From positions 205,304 to 269,303 of the forward strand of contig URUY01000001.1 in assembly GCA_900551115.1 (NCBI GenBank): 64,000 nt of DNA, in the 5' to 3' direction. Positions 7,787-16,819 of this stretch are shown here, one piece after another. Made by a program: the position numbers and the translations under genes. The stretch comes from an uncultured Lachnospiraceae bacterium. Lineage in GTDB: Bacteria > Bacillota > Clostridia > Lachnospirales > Lachnospiraceae. The notes below the pieces were generated by a model, which worked only from the letters and a program-made list of their open reading frames with translations, was not told the DNA's origin and made no database searches. Position 1 is the first letter of the stretch; the number at the start of each line of letters is the position of its first letter.

Positions 7787-9484
7787 TTACAGAGTATTTG
7801 CCTCTGCTACAACCTTCTTCACTGCTTCTAATGCTTCGTCAGGAAGCTTGTCGTAGCCTTCCTTCTTGGTTGCGAAGCCTTCTACCGCATTCACACGGCT
7901 CTGCATAGCGTTCTTCAACTGCTCTGCATAATCCTTGTCGGACAAATCTACATTGAAATCGCCCCAATTCATGATTTCGATATCGGAGAAAGGACCCCAC
8001 TTCTCAAAGGAAGCCTTATTCTCTACGATAGCTTCCAAAATACCTAAGGTATCAGCAGGTTTAACCTTCTTGCCCATGAAATCACCGGTATTGATGATAT
8101 AGCAGTCTACGTTCTTCTCTTCTACCAGCTTCTTGAACTTCTCATAGTCGTTAACCAAAGGATAGGTTCTGAACGGGTTAGCATAAGGTACGATACGAAG
8201 TGCATTCAAGTCTGTACCTGCTGCTACACGCTCTGCGGTAGAAGTCTTGGTAGCAAGAGTTGCACCCATAACGGAAGCAAGCGCTGCACCCTTTAACTTC
8301 ACTACAGGAGGAATGGTAGGGTCTTTCATAATCCAGAAGATTGCATTTACAGGTGCATCAATCTTATCTACGCGGTTAGGAGACCATAATTTGGACTTAA
8401 TAGCACGTCCGTTACCGTTTCTGATATCCTCGGTAACAAGCTGAATCTTGCCGTTCTCATCTAAGGTTGCAGAGCAGTTCTGTGCAGAAAGCAGATACTC
8501 ATTGTCAGGACATCCTGTAGGATAATCTGCTGTCTTGTCAAAATAGGTAGGCTCTAATGCAACAGATGCACAGGTATCTGTATTGATAATGAAAGCATCA
8601 TCATGCAGAACCTTGATTTCATACTTGCCGCCATGCTTTGCATGTGTCAGAGTAGACTTACCTGAACCTGACAGGCCGTATACAGAAGCAACGAAGGTGC
8701 TGCCATCGGGAAGTAAATACTCCTTCTGACCGCCGTGGCAGGAAGCATAGCCGTTTCTGTTAGCCAGTGCCCATGCCATAGTCAGAGTACCCTTCTTATG
8801 CTCACCAAAGTATCTCATACCAAGGATTGCTGCGCAGTTTTCGTTAGTGTCGAAATAGCAAAGGGTTAAAGGATCGCTTAAGCAGCTGTAATCCACGTCC
8901 GGTCTGTTGCCCGGTACCCACTGAGGATCGGAAAAGATATAGATATCCGGCTCGCTGCCATTGCCGACAGGCTTGGAGTTTTTGTACATCTTTACATATT
9001 CATCGGACATATACTGGAAGTTAATCATCCAATTGTAAAGGATATTTTCTTCTCCTTCGGGAATCAGAAGATGTGCTTTTACCATGAACTCAGGGTCCAA
9101 ACCTACAAAGCACTCTGCATGGTACATGGTTTTCCAACGTGTCTCATAAACAGCGTCCATAACAACCTTGTCCAGCTTGCCTGCATCTACGCCGGGTTCA
9201 CCCTTAATACGGCGAGCCGCTGCATAACGGCCTGTAACGGCACCGTCATTGAACAGAAGCACCTTCGCGTCCTTTTCAAGACCAAAGGTTTCGCCATCCT
9301 TAACAGGCATATCGGTAACAACGGTTCCCGGTGAATTTTTAGCTAATTCATAAGCTTCCTTTAATGTGTTTACTTTTACTACGTTGTTTCCGTAAAAAGC
9401 TGCCTCAATAATGGAACGGGTCTTGGAAAAGCCCACCTTTCCGGCACCAATTTCGGAAATTGGATAATAAGCTTTAGTTGACAT
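7787..9484 (-). CDS. pckA: Phosphoenolpyruvate carboxykinase (ATP)
   Basis: Interconverts oxaloacetate and PEP with ATP/ADP. In anaerobes it often runs towards oxaloacetate and makes ATP. The 565-residue protein has the kinase-1a P-loop YGLSGSGKSTL, the kinase-2 region KVLHDDAFII, and active-site stretches CHGGQKEYLLPDG and SKLWSPNRVDKIDAP. It is slightly longer than the ~540 residues typical of the ATP class, but the P-loop identifies that class. The ATG has AGGAGG a few bases upstream. It is a monocistronic gene with its own promoter and terminator. It connects with the decarboxylase cluster and citrate synthase in this window through the oxaloacetate pool. Confidence 0.96.
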   Translation of the reverse strand: MSTKAYYPISEIGAGKVGFSKTRSIIEAAFYGNNVVKVNTLKEAYELAKNSPGTVVTDMPVKDGETFGLEKDAKVLLFNDGAVTGRYAAARRIKGEPGVDAGKLDKVVMDAVYETRWKTMYHAECFVGLDPEFMVKAHLLIPEGEENILYNWMINFQYMSDEYVKMYKNSKPVGNGSEPDIYIFSDPQWVPGNRPDVDYSCLSDPLTLCYFDTNENCAAILGMRYFGEHKKGTLTMAWALANRNGYASCHGGQKEYLLPDGSTFVASVYGLSGSGKSTLTHAKHGGKYEIKVLHDDAFIINTDTCASVALEPTYFDKTADYPTGCPDNEYLLSAQNCSATLDENGKIQLVTEDIRNGNGRAIKSKLWSPNRVDKIDAPVNAIFWIMKDPTIPPVVKLKGAALASVMGATLATKTSTAERVAAGTDLNALRIVPYANPFRTYPLVNDYEKFKKLVEEKNVDCYIINTGDFMGKKVKPADTLGILEAIVENKASFEKWGPFSDIEIMNWGDFNVDLSDKDYAEQLKNAMQSRVNAVEGFATKKEGYDKLPDEALEAVKKVVAEANTL

Positions 9485-9605
9485 ACTGCGTCCTCCTTGA
9501 ATGATATATGGTTACTGCCGTTATAAAGCAACGGCAAACTACCGTCTTCACTGCGGTTCTCATGTATTCGTATCTTTATTATGTGTTTTCCGCATATTCA
9601 CGAAC

Positions 9606-9634
9606 ATTATCTCAGAGCCCCTACCAAAAGTCAA
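9606..9634 (-). promoter_or_regulatory. Promoter of pckA with a ~115-nt leader
   Basis: On the minus strand TTGACT (9629-9634) and GATAAT (9606-9611) are 17 bp apart. The transcript start would leave a leader of about 115 nt containing a small hairpin, GCCGTTG/TAACGGC. No known riboswitch is recognised. Confidence 0.8.
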
Positions 9635-9694
9635 TATTAGGACTTTAAAATTTATAATGATTTAACAATTCTTTTTGGTAATTTTGTCTATATT

Positions 9695-11497
9695 TCAGAC
9701 TGCTTTTGTAACCGCTTTCAGCCATTCCCTCTCTTCCTCTGAAAGACAGGGTGAAATCTTCTCATACACTGCCCTGTGATAAGCATTCAGATACCCTCTT
9801 GTCTCTTCCGTCAGATACTTCACCTCTATGGCTTCCAGGTCAATAGGCACATAGGTCAGCGTCTCAAAATGCATAAACTGGCCGTCCCCGTTTTTCACAT
9901 CATTTTTAGCTACCATGACATTTTCAATCCGAATGCCGTGACTTCCCTCTATATAAACTCCCGGCTCGTTGGTAACGTCCATACCGTCCTCTAAAACAGC
10001 TTCCGTCATGCCCTCTAAAAATCTCCAGCGGATATTCTGAGGCCCCTCATGCACATTCAGGATGTAACCGACGCCATGGCCTGTGCCGCATTTATAATCG
10101 ATGCCCATATTCCAAAGCGGTCCCCTTGCCAAAATATCCAGATTGCGTCCGGTACAGCCGTACAGCCACTTCGCATGCGTCAGATTCAGCATTCCGGCAG
10201 CTACTGCCGTATAATGGCGTTTGATTTCCTCTGAAATCTGCCCCAGTACAACGGTTCTTGTCACATCTGTAGTACCGCCCAGATACTGGGCGCCGGAATC
10301 TACTAACAGCATGCCCTCCGCCGAAAGCTTTTTGAAGTTTTCAGACGTTGCTTCATAATGCATCATTGCTGCATTTTCCTTGTATGCGGAAATAGTCGGG
10401 AAGGATAAATCCAAAAACTCCGGAATCTGCCGCCTTAACTCCTCCAGATAATCAGACGCGCTGATTTCCGTCATCTCCATCCTGCCGATATTCTTTTTCA
10501 GCCAGCAGATGAATTTGGTGACTGCCACACTGTCCTTTAAATAGACTTTTTCCATATTGGCAAGCTCAACCGGATTTTTGACAGCCTTCAAAAGCTCCGT
10601 AGGATTTTTACCCTCTACCAGCCTGCCGCCTGCCGCCGCTTTCTTATACAGACAATAATTGCAGTGCCTTTTGTCTGCCTGAATCCCCACATTTTTCTCT
10701 GCCTCTTTTTCCAGGAATGCCGTAATTTCCCCATAAGGACGCAAATCCACGTTACTGTCTGCAAAATAGTCCTCTGCCTCTTTGCTTAAGGCGCCTTCCT
10801 GAATGAACAGAATACTCCTTGTTTCTTTTATATAACCGTAGGAAAGCGCTACCGGATTGCATTCCACGTCACAGCCTCTCACATTAAACAGCCACATCAA
10901 ATCGTCCAGCTTTGTAAGAAGCAGGCTGTCTGCACCGTTTCTTTTAACCTCATTAAAAACTGCTTCTGTTTTTTCTTTTACGGTAACGCCGGTAATATCC
11001 GCCGGCAGTATACGCAGGCTGCCGCAGGGAAGCGCCGGCCTGTCCGTCCATACCTCTTCTGCCAAATCCCCGTCATAGGCAAATACGATATTTTTACCGG
11101 AAAGCGCCTCTTCCAGCCTAAGACCGTCTGCAGCCGTTACTACCCTGCCGTCAAATCCAAGGGTCTCCCCCTCCTTCATATTTGACGCAAGATATTCAGA
11201 AAGCGTAGGCACGCCCTCCTCTGCCATACGGAACAGGGTAACCCCTGTCCCTGCAAGCTCATTTTCTGCCTGGATAAAATATCTGCCGTCCGTCCAGAGG
11301 CCCGCACCCTCCTGCCATACAAGCAGGGTGCCGTTTGAGCCTGTAAATCCGCAGAAATATTCCCTTACCTTAAAGTAATCACTGACGTATTCTGAATTGT
11401 GAAAATCAGCAGTAGGCATCATGTAATAATCCATACCCGCTTTTTTCATTGCACTCCGTAATTCCAGAAGACGATTTTTTATTTTTACATTTTCCAT
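9695..11497 (-). CDS. Aminopeptidase P family (M24B) peptidase
   Basis: A cytoplasmic metallopeptidase that removes N-terminal residues preceding proline. About 600 residues, with two creatinase-like N-terminal domains and a C-terminal pita-bread catalytic domain, which is the long form common in Clostridia. Metal ligands are visible: the two aspartates in LLVDSGAQYLGGTTDVTRT, the histidine in GTGHGVGYILNVHEG, and glutamates in NEPGVYIEGSHGIRIENV. I start at the ATG of MENVKIKNRL because AAGG then sits eight bases upstream; the ATG two codons earlier is too close to it. deoC lies 29 bases upstream, so the two may share a transcript. Confidence 0.93.
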   Translation of the reverse strand: MENVKIKNRLLELRSAMKKAGMDYYMMPTADFHNSEYVSDYFKVREYFCGFTGSNGTLLVWQEGAGLWTDGRYFIQAENELAGTGVTLFRMAEEGVPTLSEYLASNMKEGETLGFDGRVVTAADGLRLEEALSGKNIVFAYDGDLAEEVWTDRPALPCGSLRILPADITGVTVKEKTEAVFNEVKRNGADSLLLTKLDDLMWLFNVRGCDVECNPVALSYGYIKETRSILFIQEGALSKEAEDYFADSNVDLRPYGEITAFLEKEAEKNVGIQADKRHCNYCLYKKAAAGGRLVEGKNPTELLKAVKNPVELANMEKVYLKDSVAVTKFICWLKKNIGRMEMTEISASDYLEELRRQIPEFLDLSFPTISAYKENAAMMHYEATSENFKKLSAEGMLLVDSGAQYLGGTTDVTRTVVLGQISEEIKRHYTAVAAGMLNLTHAKWLYGCTGRNLDILARGPLWNMGIDYKCGTGHGVGYILNVHEGPQNIRWRFLEGMTEAVLEDGMDVTNEPGVYIEGSHGIRIENVMVAKNDVKNGDGQFMHFETLTYVPIDLEAIEVKYLTEETRGYLNAYHRAVYEKISPCLSEEEREWLKAVTKAV

Positions 11498-11526
11498 TGT
11501 CATACCCTTACCTTATCGTAATCATT

Positions 11527-12198
11527 CTAATATGCATTTTCTTCGGCTTTTTGTCCTGCACATAATGCTACAGCCTTTGATGTGCCCACTCTGTCACAGC
11601 CAAGCTTAAGGAACATTGCCAAATCCTCAAGGGTCTGTACACCCCCGGCGGCTTTTATTTTTACATCAGGACCGATATGCTGTTTAAACAGCTCCACATC
11701 CTCCTTCGTAGCACCACCGTTTCCAAATCCCGTGGAGGTCTTGATATAATCTGCTCCCGCATTTGTGACAGCCCTGCACATGGCAATTTTTTCTTCTTCA
11801 TTTAAATAACAGGTTTCCACAATCACCTTTAAAATATGGTTGTCGCATATCTTTTTTAGAGCAGCAATTTCTTCTTCTACCTTTTGATAAAGTCCGTTCT
11901 TTACATCGCTTATATTCACCACCATATCTATTTCATTGCAGCCATCAAGAAGCGCCTGCTTTATTTCTGCCGCCTTAGCCTCTGTTACGCTATAACCCAA
12001 TGGAAATCCCACCACCGTACAGATATTCAATTTTTTCCCGTAAGCTTCCGCTACCCGCTTTATATAAGTGGGAGGGATGCATACGGAAGCCGTTTCATAC
12101 TGAATCGCTTCCTCACAAAGTTTTTCGATGTCCTTCCACTCTGCAAACGCCTTCAACTGGGTATGATCCACATGGGCAAGCATTTCTCTTATCGTCAT
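11527..12198 (-). CDS. deoC: Deoxyribose-phosphate aldolase
   Basis: Class I aldolase cleaving 2-deoxyribose-5-phosphate to glyceraldehyde-3-phosphate and acetaldehyde in deoxynucleoside catabolism. The Schiff-base lysine is in YIKTSTGFGNGGAT, and the second active-site lysine is in VKIKAAGGVQTLED. HILKVIVETCYLNEEEK and the N-terminal DHTQLKAFAEW also match the family. Length (~223 residues) is normal. The start is taken at MTIREML because GGGAG lies five bases upstream; the ATG four codons earlier has no ribosome-binding site. No other deo genes are nearby. Confidence 0.95.
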   Translation of the reverse strand: MTIREMLAHVDHTQLKAFAEWKDIEKLCEEAIQYETASVCIPPTYIKRVAEAYGKKLNICTVVGFPLGYSVTEAKAAEIKQALLDGCNEIDMVVNISDVKNGLYQKVEEEIAALKKICDNHILKVIVETCYLNEEEKIAMCRAVTNAGADYIKTSTGFGNGGATKEDVELFKQHIGPDVKIKAAGGVQTLEDLAMFLKLGCDRVGTSKAVALCAGQKAEENAY

Positions 12199-12329
12199 AT
12201 TCGCTCCCATCCCGGAGATTCTTTTAATGCACTTCTCCGTCCCTGTAATTTTTCATATGCTATCCATTGTAATACGGCTCTGCCAAAAAATCCACAATTT
12301 ATAAAAAGTTTGTTAAATCTAATTTTTTC

Positions 12330-12359
12330 TTGCCACAGTTTTACCGTCCGTGATAAGAT
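12330..12359 (+). promoter_or_regulatory. Promoter of the citrate synthase gene
   Basis: TTGCCA (12330-12335) and TAAGAT (12354-12359) are separated by 18 bp. A good AAGGGGG ribosome-binding site (12375-12381) sits before the ATG. Confidence 0.65.
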
Positions 12360-12389
12360 AAGAGTATCTGCTGAAAGGGGGAGATAAAT

Positions 12390-13754
12390 ATGGATCACAA
12401 TACATACTCCGATATTACACCGGAAATCATACAACTTGCAAAGCTCTCCGAAGAATCCGGCATCATAGATTCAGAGTTATTTACCAAATACGAGGTTAAA
12501 CGCGGTCTCCGTGATTTAAACGGCAAAGGCGTGCTTGCCGGCCTGACTCACATTTCCGATGTACGCGCCAAAGAAATCGTAGACGGCGTGGAAGTACCGG
12601 CTCACGGAAGATTATTTTACAGAGGATATGACGTACAGGATTTAGTAGACGGTTTTACAAAAGAGGATCGTTTTGGGTTTGAGGAAATTGCTTATCTTCT
12701 GCTGTTTTCCAAGCTTCCCGATAAAAATGAGCTTGCTGATTTTCAAAAGCTTTTAGGAGGCTACCGCTCCCTGCCCACCAGCTTTGTGCGGGATATTATT
12801 ATGAAAGCCCCCAGTAAGGATATGATGAATACCCTTGCAAGGAGCGTACTTACCCTTTATTCCTATGATGACAGGGCTGATGATACCTCGATTCCCAATG
12901 TCTTAAGACAAAGTCTGCAGCTTATCAGCCTGTTCCCCATGCTGTCTATTTACGGTTATCAGGCATACAGCCACTATCATGACGGAAACAGCCTCTTTAT
13001 ACACCAGCCGCTTATCGACGCTTCCACTGCGGAAAATATCCTGCATATTCTGCGTCCGGACAGCTCCTTTACCCCATTGGAAGCTAAAATACTGGATATT
13101 GCGCTGGTTCTCCACATGGAACACGGCGGCGGTAACAATTCTTCCTTTACGACCCATGTGGTAACCTCATCCCTGACCGATACCTATTCTACCATTGCCG
13201 CTGCTATCGGCTCCTTAAAAGGCCCCCGGCATGGCGGCGCCAATATCAAGGTAGTAAAAATGTTTGAGGAAATGAAACGGGTGGTACACGATTGGGAGGA
13301 CGAGGCCGAGGTTTCTGAATATTTGAAAAAGCTGCTTCACAAGGAGGCCTTTGACCATGCCGGCTTGATTTACGGCGTAGGCCACGCTATCTATTCCAAA
13401 TCAGACCCCCGTGCAGTTGTCTTCAAATCCTTCGTAGAAAAGCTTTCCGAAGAAAAGGGACTGCATAAGGAATTTGCACTGTATTCCATGGTAGAACGCC
13501 TTGCGCCCCAGATTATTGCCGAGGAACGTCAAATGTACAAAGGCGTCAGCATCAACGTAGACTTTTATTCCGGTTTCGTGTACCATATGCTGGGTCTTCC
13601 CATGGAGCTTTATACTCCTATTTTTGCCATTGCCCGTATTGTCGGCTGGAGTGCCCACCGCTTGGAAGAGCTTGCCAACAACGGTAAAATCATCCGTCCG
13701 GCCTACAAGCCTATCGGAGAGGATAAAAACTATATCAATCTGGAAAACCGTTAA
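12390..13754 (+). CDS. Citrate synthase
   Basis: Condenses oxaloacetate and acetyl-CoA to citrate. The 454-residue protein carries the active-site histidines and aspartate: HMEHGGGNNSSFTTHV, GPRHGGANIKVVKMF, YGVGHAIYSKSDPRAV and NVDFYSGFVYHMLGLP. It is the longer form, with an ~50-residue N-terminal extension before RGLRDLNGKGVLAGLTHISD, as common in Lachnospiraceae. It stands alone on the plus strand with its own promoter and terminator. No aconitase or isocitrate dehydrogenase is adjacent. It probably feeds an incomplete cycle supplying 2-oxoglutarate. The symbol (citZ or gltA) is left open. Confidence 0.95.
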   Translation: MDHNTYSDITPEIIQLAKLSEESGIIDSELFTKYEVKRGLRDLNGKGVLAGLTHISDVRAKEIVDGVEVPAHGRLFYRGYDVQDLVDGFTKEDRFGFEEIAYLLLFSKLPDKNELADFQKLLGGYRSLPTSFVRDIIMKAPSKDMMNTLARSVLTLYSYDDRADDTSIPNVLRQSLQLISLFPMLSIYGYQAYSHYHDGNSLFIHQPLIDASTAENILHILRPDSSFTPLEAKILDIALVLHMEHGGGNNSSFTTHVVTSSLTDTYSTIAAAIGSLKGPRHGGANIKVVKMFEEMKRVVHDWEDEAEVSEYLKKLLHKEAFDHAGLIYGVGHAIYSKSDPRAVVFKSFVEKLSEEKGLHKEFALYSMVERLAPQIIAEERQMYKGVSINVDFYSGFVYHMLGLPMELYTPIFAIARIVGWSAHRLEELANNGKIIRPAYKPIGEDKNYINLENR

Positions 13755-13774
13755 ACACGAACAGATATGCAAAA

Positions 13775-13809
13775 GAACCCTTCTTTACCGTAAGAAGGGT
13801 TCCTTTTTT
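13775..13809 (+). terminator. Terminator between citrate synthase and the diguanylate cyclase gene
   Basis: The stem GAACCCTTCTT/AAGAAGGGTTC is followed by CCTTTTTTG. It is also usable from the minus strand, where it ends in TTCTTTT. Confidence 0.88.
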
Positions 13810-13831
13810 GTTACATTTATTTTTGCTACAT

Positions 13832-15190
13832 TTATTTTTCCGAATCAGTGTCTGCGTGTTTCTTTATGGTCTGTACATCATATTTTAAGGAAAAACCGTG
13901 ACTGCCGCAAAACTCCCCGCAGCCTTCCAGCACACGTATTGCTGCTTTCTTTCCGTTTTCTGTAGTAGAATCCATCAGTATTGCCACGTACTGCGTATTT
14001 CCAAACCGGGTTGCAACATCCCCCTTTCGCAGCGCGCCTGCAATCGCATTATACAAATGTGTCATTCCGTCCTCAAGGTCTGCCATATCCTCTTCCTTTT
14101 TTTCTAAAGTAAAGAGTACCAGCTGAACTGCTCTGTCAGAACGCTCCACACACCTTTCCACAAATTGATAAATCCGTTTAAAGCCTTCATATTCTATATG
14201 GAAAGCACCCTGTCTTTTGCCGTTTTCTTCAAACATTTCCCGAATCTGCTGCAAATCCACATTCGCCTTGCCATCTCCGGCCCCATCCTCCACAAAGGAA
14301 TACTGTTCTGCATCCTGATAGCGGTGAAATCCTTTTTTTCCGTTCTGCTTCACATAATATAAAGCCTTATCTGCCTTATTGTACAGGGTCAAAAAATCCG
14401 TGCCGTCCTGGGGCGTCATAGCAATGCCCACAGAAACCGAAACCTTCTCTCCATGCCCCTTTACAATACTGACCTGCTCTTCTATTTCGTAAAGCAGTTC
14501 TTCCGCTCTTTTCTCAAAGTAAGCAAATTCTGTCTCACCCTGCATGAAAATAGCAAACTCATCTCCGCCCAGCCTGCTTACGATATCGGACGGCCTGGCA
14601 TAACCCTTTAGCACCTCTGCAAATTTAACCAGTACGTCATCTCCCATAATGTGACCGTAGCTGTCGTTTATTTTCTTGAAATTGTCCATATCAAACATCA
14701 AAAGAGCGCCTGATGTCTGTTCCCCGCACAGCATATCAATATGCTGCTCTAAGTATCTGCGGTTCCAAAGACCGGTCAGACTGTCCTTACACGCACTGAC
14801 CCTTAAGGACTTCTTCATCTCTTCCGTTTGTAATATCTTTTCCAACCTGCTAAGCATCACTTCCGGTTCATAAGGCTTTCTGATGTAATCCATTGCCCCT
14901 AACTCAAACCCTCTGATTTCACTTTCCGAATCCGAATCAGCCGTCAGAAAAACCACCGGTATATCGGCATATACCGGGTTGGTTTTAATACTATTCATGA
15001 TTTGATAACCGTTCATATCCGGCATATTGATATCAAGCAGTATGAGGTCCGGTCTTTCTTGCTTCAAAAACTGTAATGCCTGTTTCCCGGATTTCACCAT
15101 GGACAGTTTATAGGTATCCCTCAGAACCTCTCCTGCACACTTCAGATTTGTCGTTACATCATCCACAATCAGAATATGCTTTTGTTCCAT
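13832..15190 (-). CDS. Response regulator diguanylate cyclase with a second, degenerate GGDEF domain
   Basis: Predicted cytoplasmic c-di-GMP synthase under two-component control. Residues ~1-120 are a receiver domain (HILIVDDVTTN, phospho-aspartate in DLILLDINMPDMNG, conserved Lys in IRKPYEPEVML). Residues ~130-300 are a complete GGDEF domain: DSLTGLWNRRYLE, the catalytic RLGGDEFAIFM, and an RPSD inhibitory-site motif five residues before it. Residues ~330-445 align by eye with a second GGDEF domain (RKGDVATRFGNTQYVAILM) that has lost GGDEF but keeps an RxxD in the same place. I start at the ATG at 15190, with GAGAGGG upstream; a GTG at 15208 overlaps the thrC stop. No histidine kinase is adjacent. 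Confidence 0.93.
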   Translation of the reverse strand: MEQKHILIVDDVTTNLKCAGEVLRDTYKLSMVKSGKQALQFLKQERPDLILLDINMPDMNGYQIMNSIKTNPVYADIPVVFLTADSDSESEIRGFELGAMDYIRKPYEPEVMLSRLEKILQTEEMKKSLRVSACKDSLTGLWNRRYLEQHIDMLCGEQTSGALLMFDMDNFKKINDSYGHIMGDDVLVKFAEVLKGYARPSDIVSRLGGDEFAIFMQGETEFAYFEKRAEELLYEIEEQVSIVKGHGEKVSVSVGIAMTPQDGTDFLTLYNKADKALYYVKQNGKKGFHRYQDAEQYSFVEDGAGDGKANVDLQQIREMFEENGKRQGAFHIEYEGFKRIYQFVERCVERSDRAVQLVLFTLEKKEEDMADLEDGMTHLYNAIAGALRKGDVATRFGNTQYVAILMDSTTENGKKAAIRVLEGCGEFCGSHGFSLKYDVQTIKKHADTDSEK

Positions 15191-15207
15191 AAGAGCCCTC
15201 TCTCCCA

Positions 15208-16698
15208 CTACATAGTAAGAAATGTTTTTACCACGGCTTTCATTTCTTCTTTGTCGCAGACATGGTCATGTACAACCGGTGCTGTACGAATTTCTTCAAT
15301 GGCTGCCGGTACGGCAACGTTTGCAAGCCTTGCCAGCTCGTCTACCAATGCAAAATCATCCATTGCATCATACTTATTATCGATTGCATTCATAACGCTT
15401 CTTGTAAACTTGAAAGGACTTGCTGTTGACGCAATTACGGTCTTTGTCTCATCCTTTGTATCCTCTTTGTATTTTCCGTATACGGCTGCTGCAACTGCAG
15501 TATGGGTATCAATCACATAACCGCAGTGTTCATACAGCTCCTTTATAGCCGCTGCCGCCTCTGACTCGCTTGCATAATTGCCGTAAAAGTCAGAAAGCTG
15601 TGCTTTCATGTCAGCGGTAATCTCATATTTGCCCGCTCCGCTTAATGCAGCCATAAGAGCTGCGTTCTTTTCTGCATCATTGCCGGCAATACGGTAAATA
15701 AGACGCTCTAAATTACTGGAAATCAAAATATCCATGGACGGAGATGTGGTCAGTACAAACTCTCTGTTCCTGTCATAGGTTCCCGTTTGAAAGAAATCAT
15801 ATAAAACCTTGTTGTCATTGGAAGCACAAATCAGTTTTGCAATGGGAAGTCCCATATTTTTTGCATAGAAAGCAGCTAAAATATTGCCGAAATTACCGGT
15901 GGGGACTACTACGTTTATTTTTTCGCCCTCTGCAACCTTGCCTTCTGCAAGCAGACGCGTATAAGCATATACATAATATACAATCTGCGGTACCAGACGT
16001 CCTATATTGATGGAGTTGGCGGAAGAAAACTGAAATCCTGCCGCAGCCATTTCCTTTTCCAGTTCTTTATCATTAAACAGCATCTTGACGCCTGTCTGGG
16101 CATCATCAAAATTGCCGGTAATCCCTACTACATATGTATTGTCGCCCTTCTGCGTTACCATCTGCTTTTCCTGAATGGGACTGACGCCGTTCTTGGGATA
16201 AAATACGATGATTTTGGTTCCCTTTACACCTGCAAAGCCAGCCAGTGCAGCCTTTCCGGTATCACCGCTTGTAGCAGTCAGTATCACGATTTCATTTTTA
16301 ACATTGTTTTTCCTTGCGGACGTTGTCAGCAAATGAGGCAGAATGGACAACGCCATATCCTTAAAGGCGATTGTCGCACCATGGAACAGCTCCAGATAAT
16401 AAGCCCCCTTTGCTTCTGCCAGAGGTGCTATCACTTCCGTATCAAATTTTTCATCATAGGCATTACGGATACAGGTCTTTAACTCCTCCTCCGTAAAATC
16501 CGTAAGGAACAGCTTCATCACCTCATACGCTACTTCCCTGTAATCCATCCCTGCAAGCTGGGACAGGCTTTTATCCAAAACCGGAATATGATCCGGCACA
16601 AACAGACCGCCATCCTCAGAAAGCCCCTTTAAGATTGCTTCTGATGCTCTTACCGGCTCCTTATTGCTTCTTGTACTTTTATATAATACTTCTTCCAT
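15208..16698 (-). CDS. thrC: Threonine synthase
   Basis: PLP enzyme converting O-phosphohomoserine to threonine. At 496 residues it is the longer form seen in Clostridia and proteobacteria. Visible features are the N-terminal YKSTRSNKEPVRASEAILKG and DGGLFVPDHIP, the PLP lysine in ATIAFKDMALSILPHLLT, the phosphate-binding LTATSGDTGKAALAGF, and VPTGNFGNILAAFYAKNMG. AGGAG lies five bases before the ATG. It has its own promoter and a folded leader. The cyclase gene starts just 17 bases after the stop and may be transcribed with it. No hom or thrB gene is nearby. Confidence 0.96.
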   Translation of the reverse strand: MEEVLYKSTRSNKEPVRASEAILKGLSEDGGLFVPDHIPVLDKSLSQLAGMDYREVAYEVMKLFLTDFTEEELKTCIRNAYDEKFDTEVIAPLAEAKGAYYLELFHGATIAFKDMALSILPHLLTTSARKNNVKNEIVILTATSGDTGKAALAGFAGVKGTKIIVFYPKNGVSPIQEKQMVTQKGDNTYVVGITGNFDDAQTGVKMLFNDKELEKEMAAAGFQFSSANSINIGRLVPQIVYYVYAYTRLLAEGKVAEGEKINVVVPTGNFGNILAAFYAKNMGLPIAKLICASNDNKVLYDFFQTGTYDRNREFVLTTSPSMDILISSNLERLIYRIAGNDAEKNAALMAALSGAGKYEITADMKAQLSDFYGNYASESEAAAAIKELYEHCGYVIDTHTAVAAAVYGKYKEDTKDETKTVIASTASPFKFTRSVMNAIDNKYDAMDDFALVDELARLANVAVPAAIEEIRTAPVVHDHVCDKEEMKAVVKTFLTM

Positions 16699-16729
16699 CG
16701 TGACTCCTATCCGTGCCCCATTTACTGCA

Positions 16730-16788
16730 CCTTAATTTCTTTATGCGCTTTTATCCGTCCTGTCGGACGTTTTCTGCCCAAATTAAGG
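16730..16788 (-). promoter_or_regulatory. Structured leader of thrC
   Basis: In the minus-strand transcript CCTTAATTT and AAATTAAGG pair and enclose an inner hairpin GTCC-GACA-GGAC. It begins right after the -10 box and ends about 30 nt before the thrC start codon. There is no T run, so it is not an ordinary terminator or attenuator. It may be an mRNA-stabilising or regulator-binding element. Confidence 0.5.
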
Positions 16789-16790
16789 TC

Positions 16791-16819
16791 ATTATATCAT
16801 ACCCCTCTTCATATCTCAA
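16791..16819 (-). promoter_or_regulatory. Promoter of thrC
   Basis: On the minus strand TTGAGA (16814-16819) and TATAAT (16791-16796) have 17-bp spacing. The -35 box overlaps the last codons of the upstream hydrolase gene. Confidence 0.82.

Noticed and set aside
16730..16788. T-box or threonine attenuator for thrC
   Set aside because: No T-box sequence, no terminator T run and no leader peptide rich in threonine.
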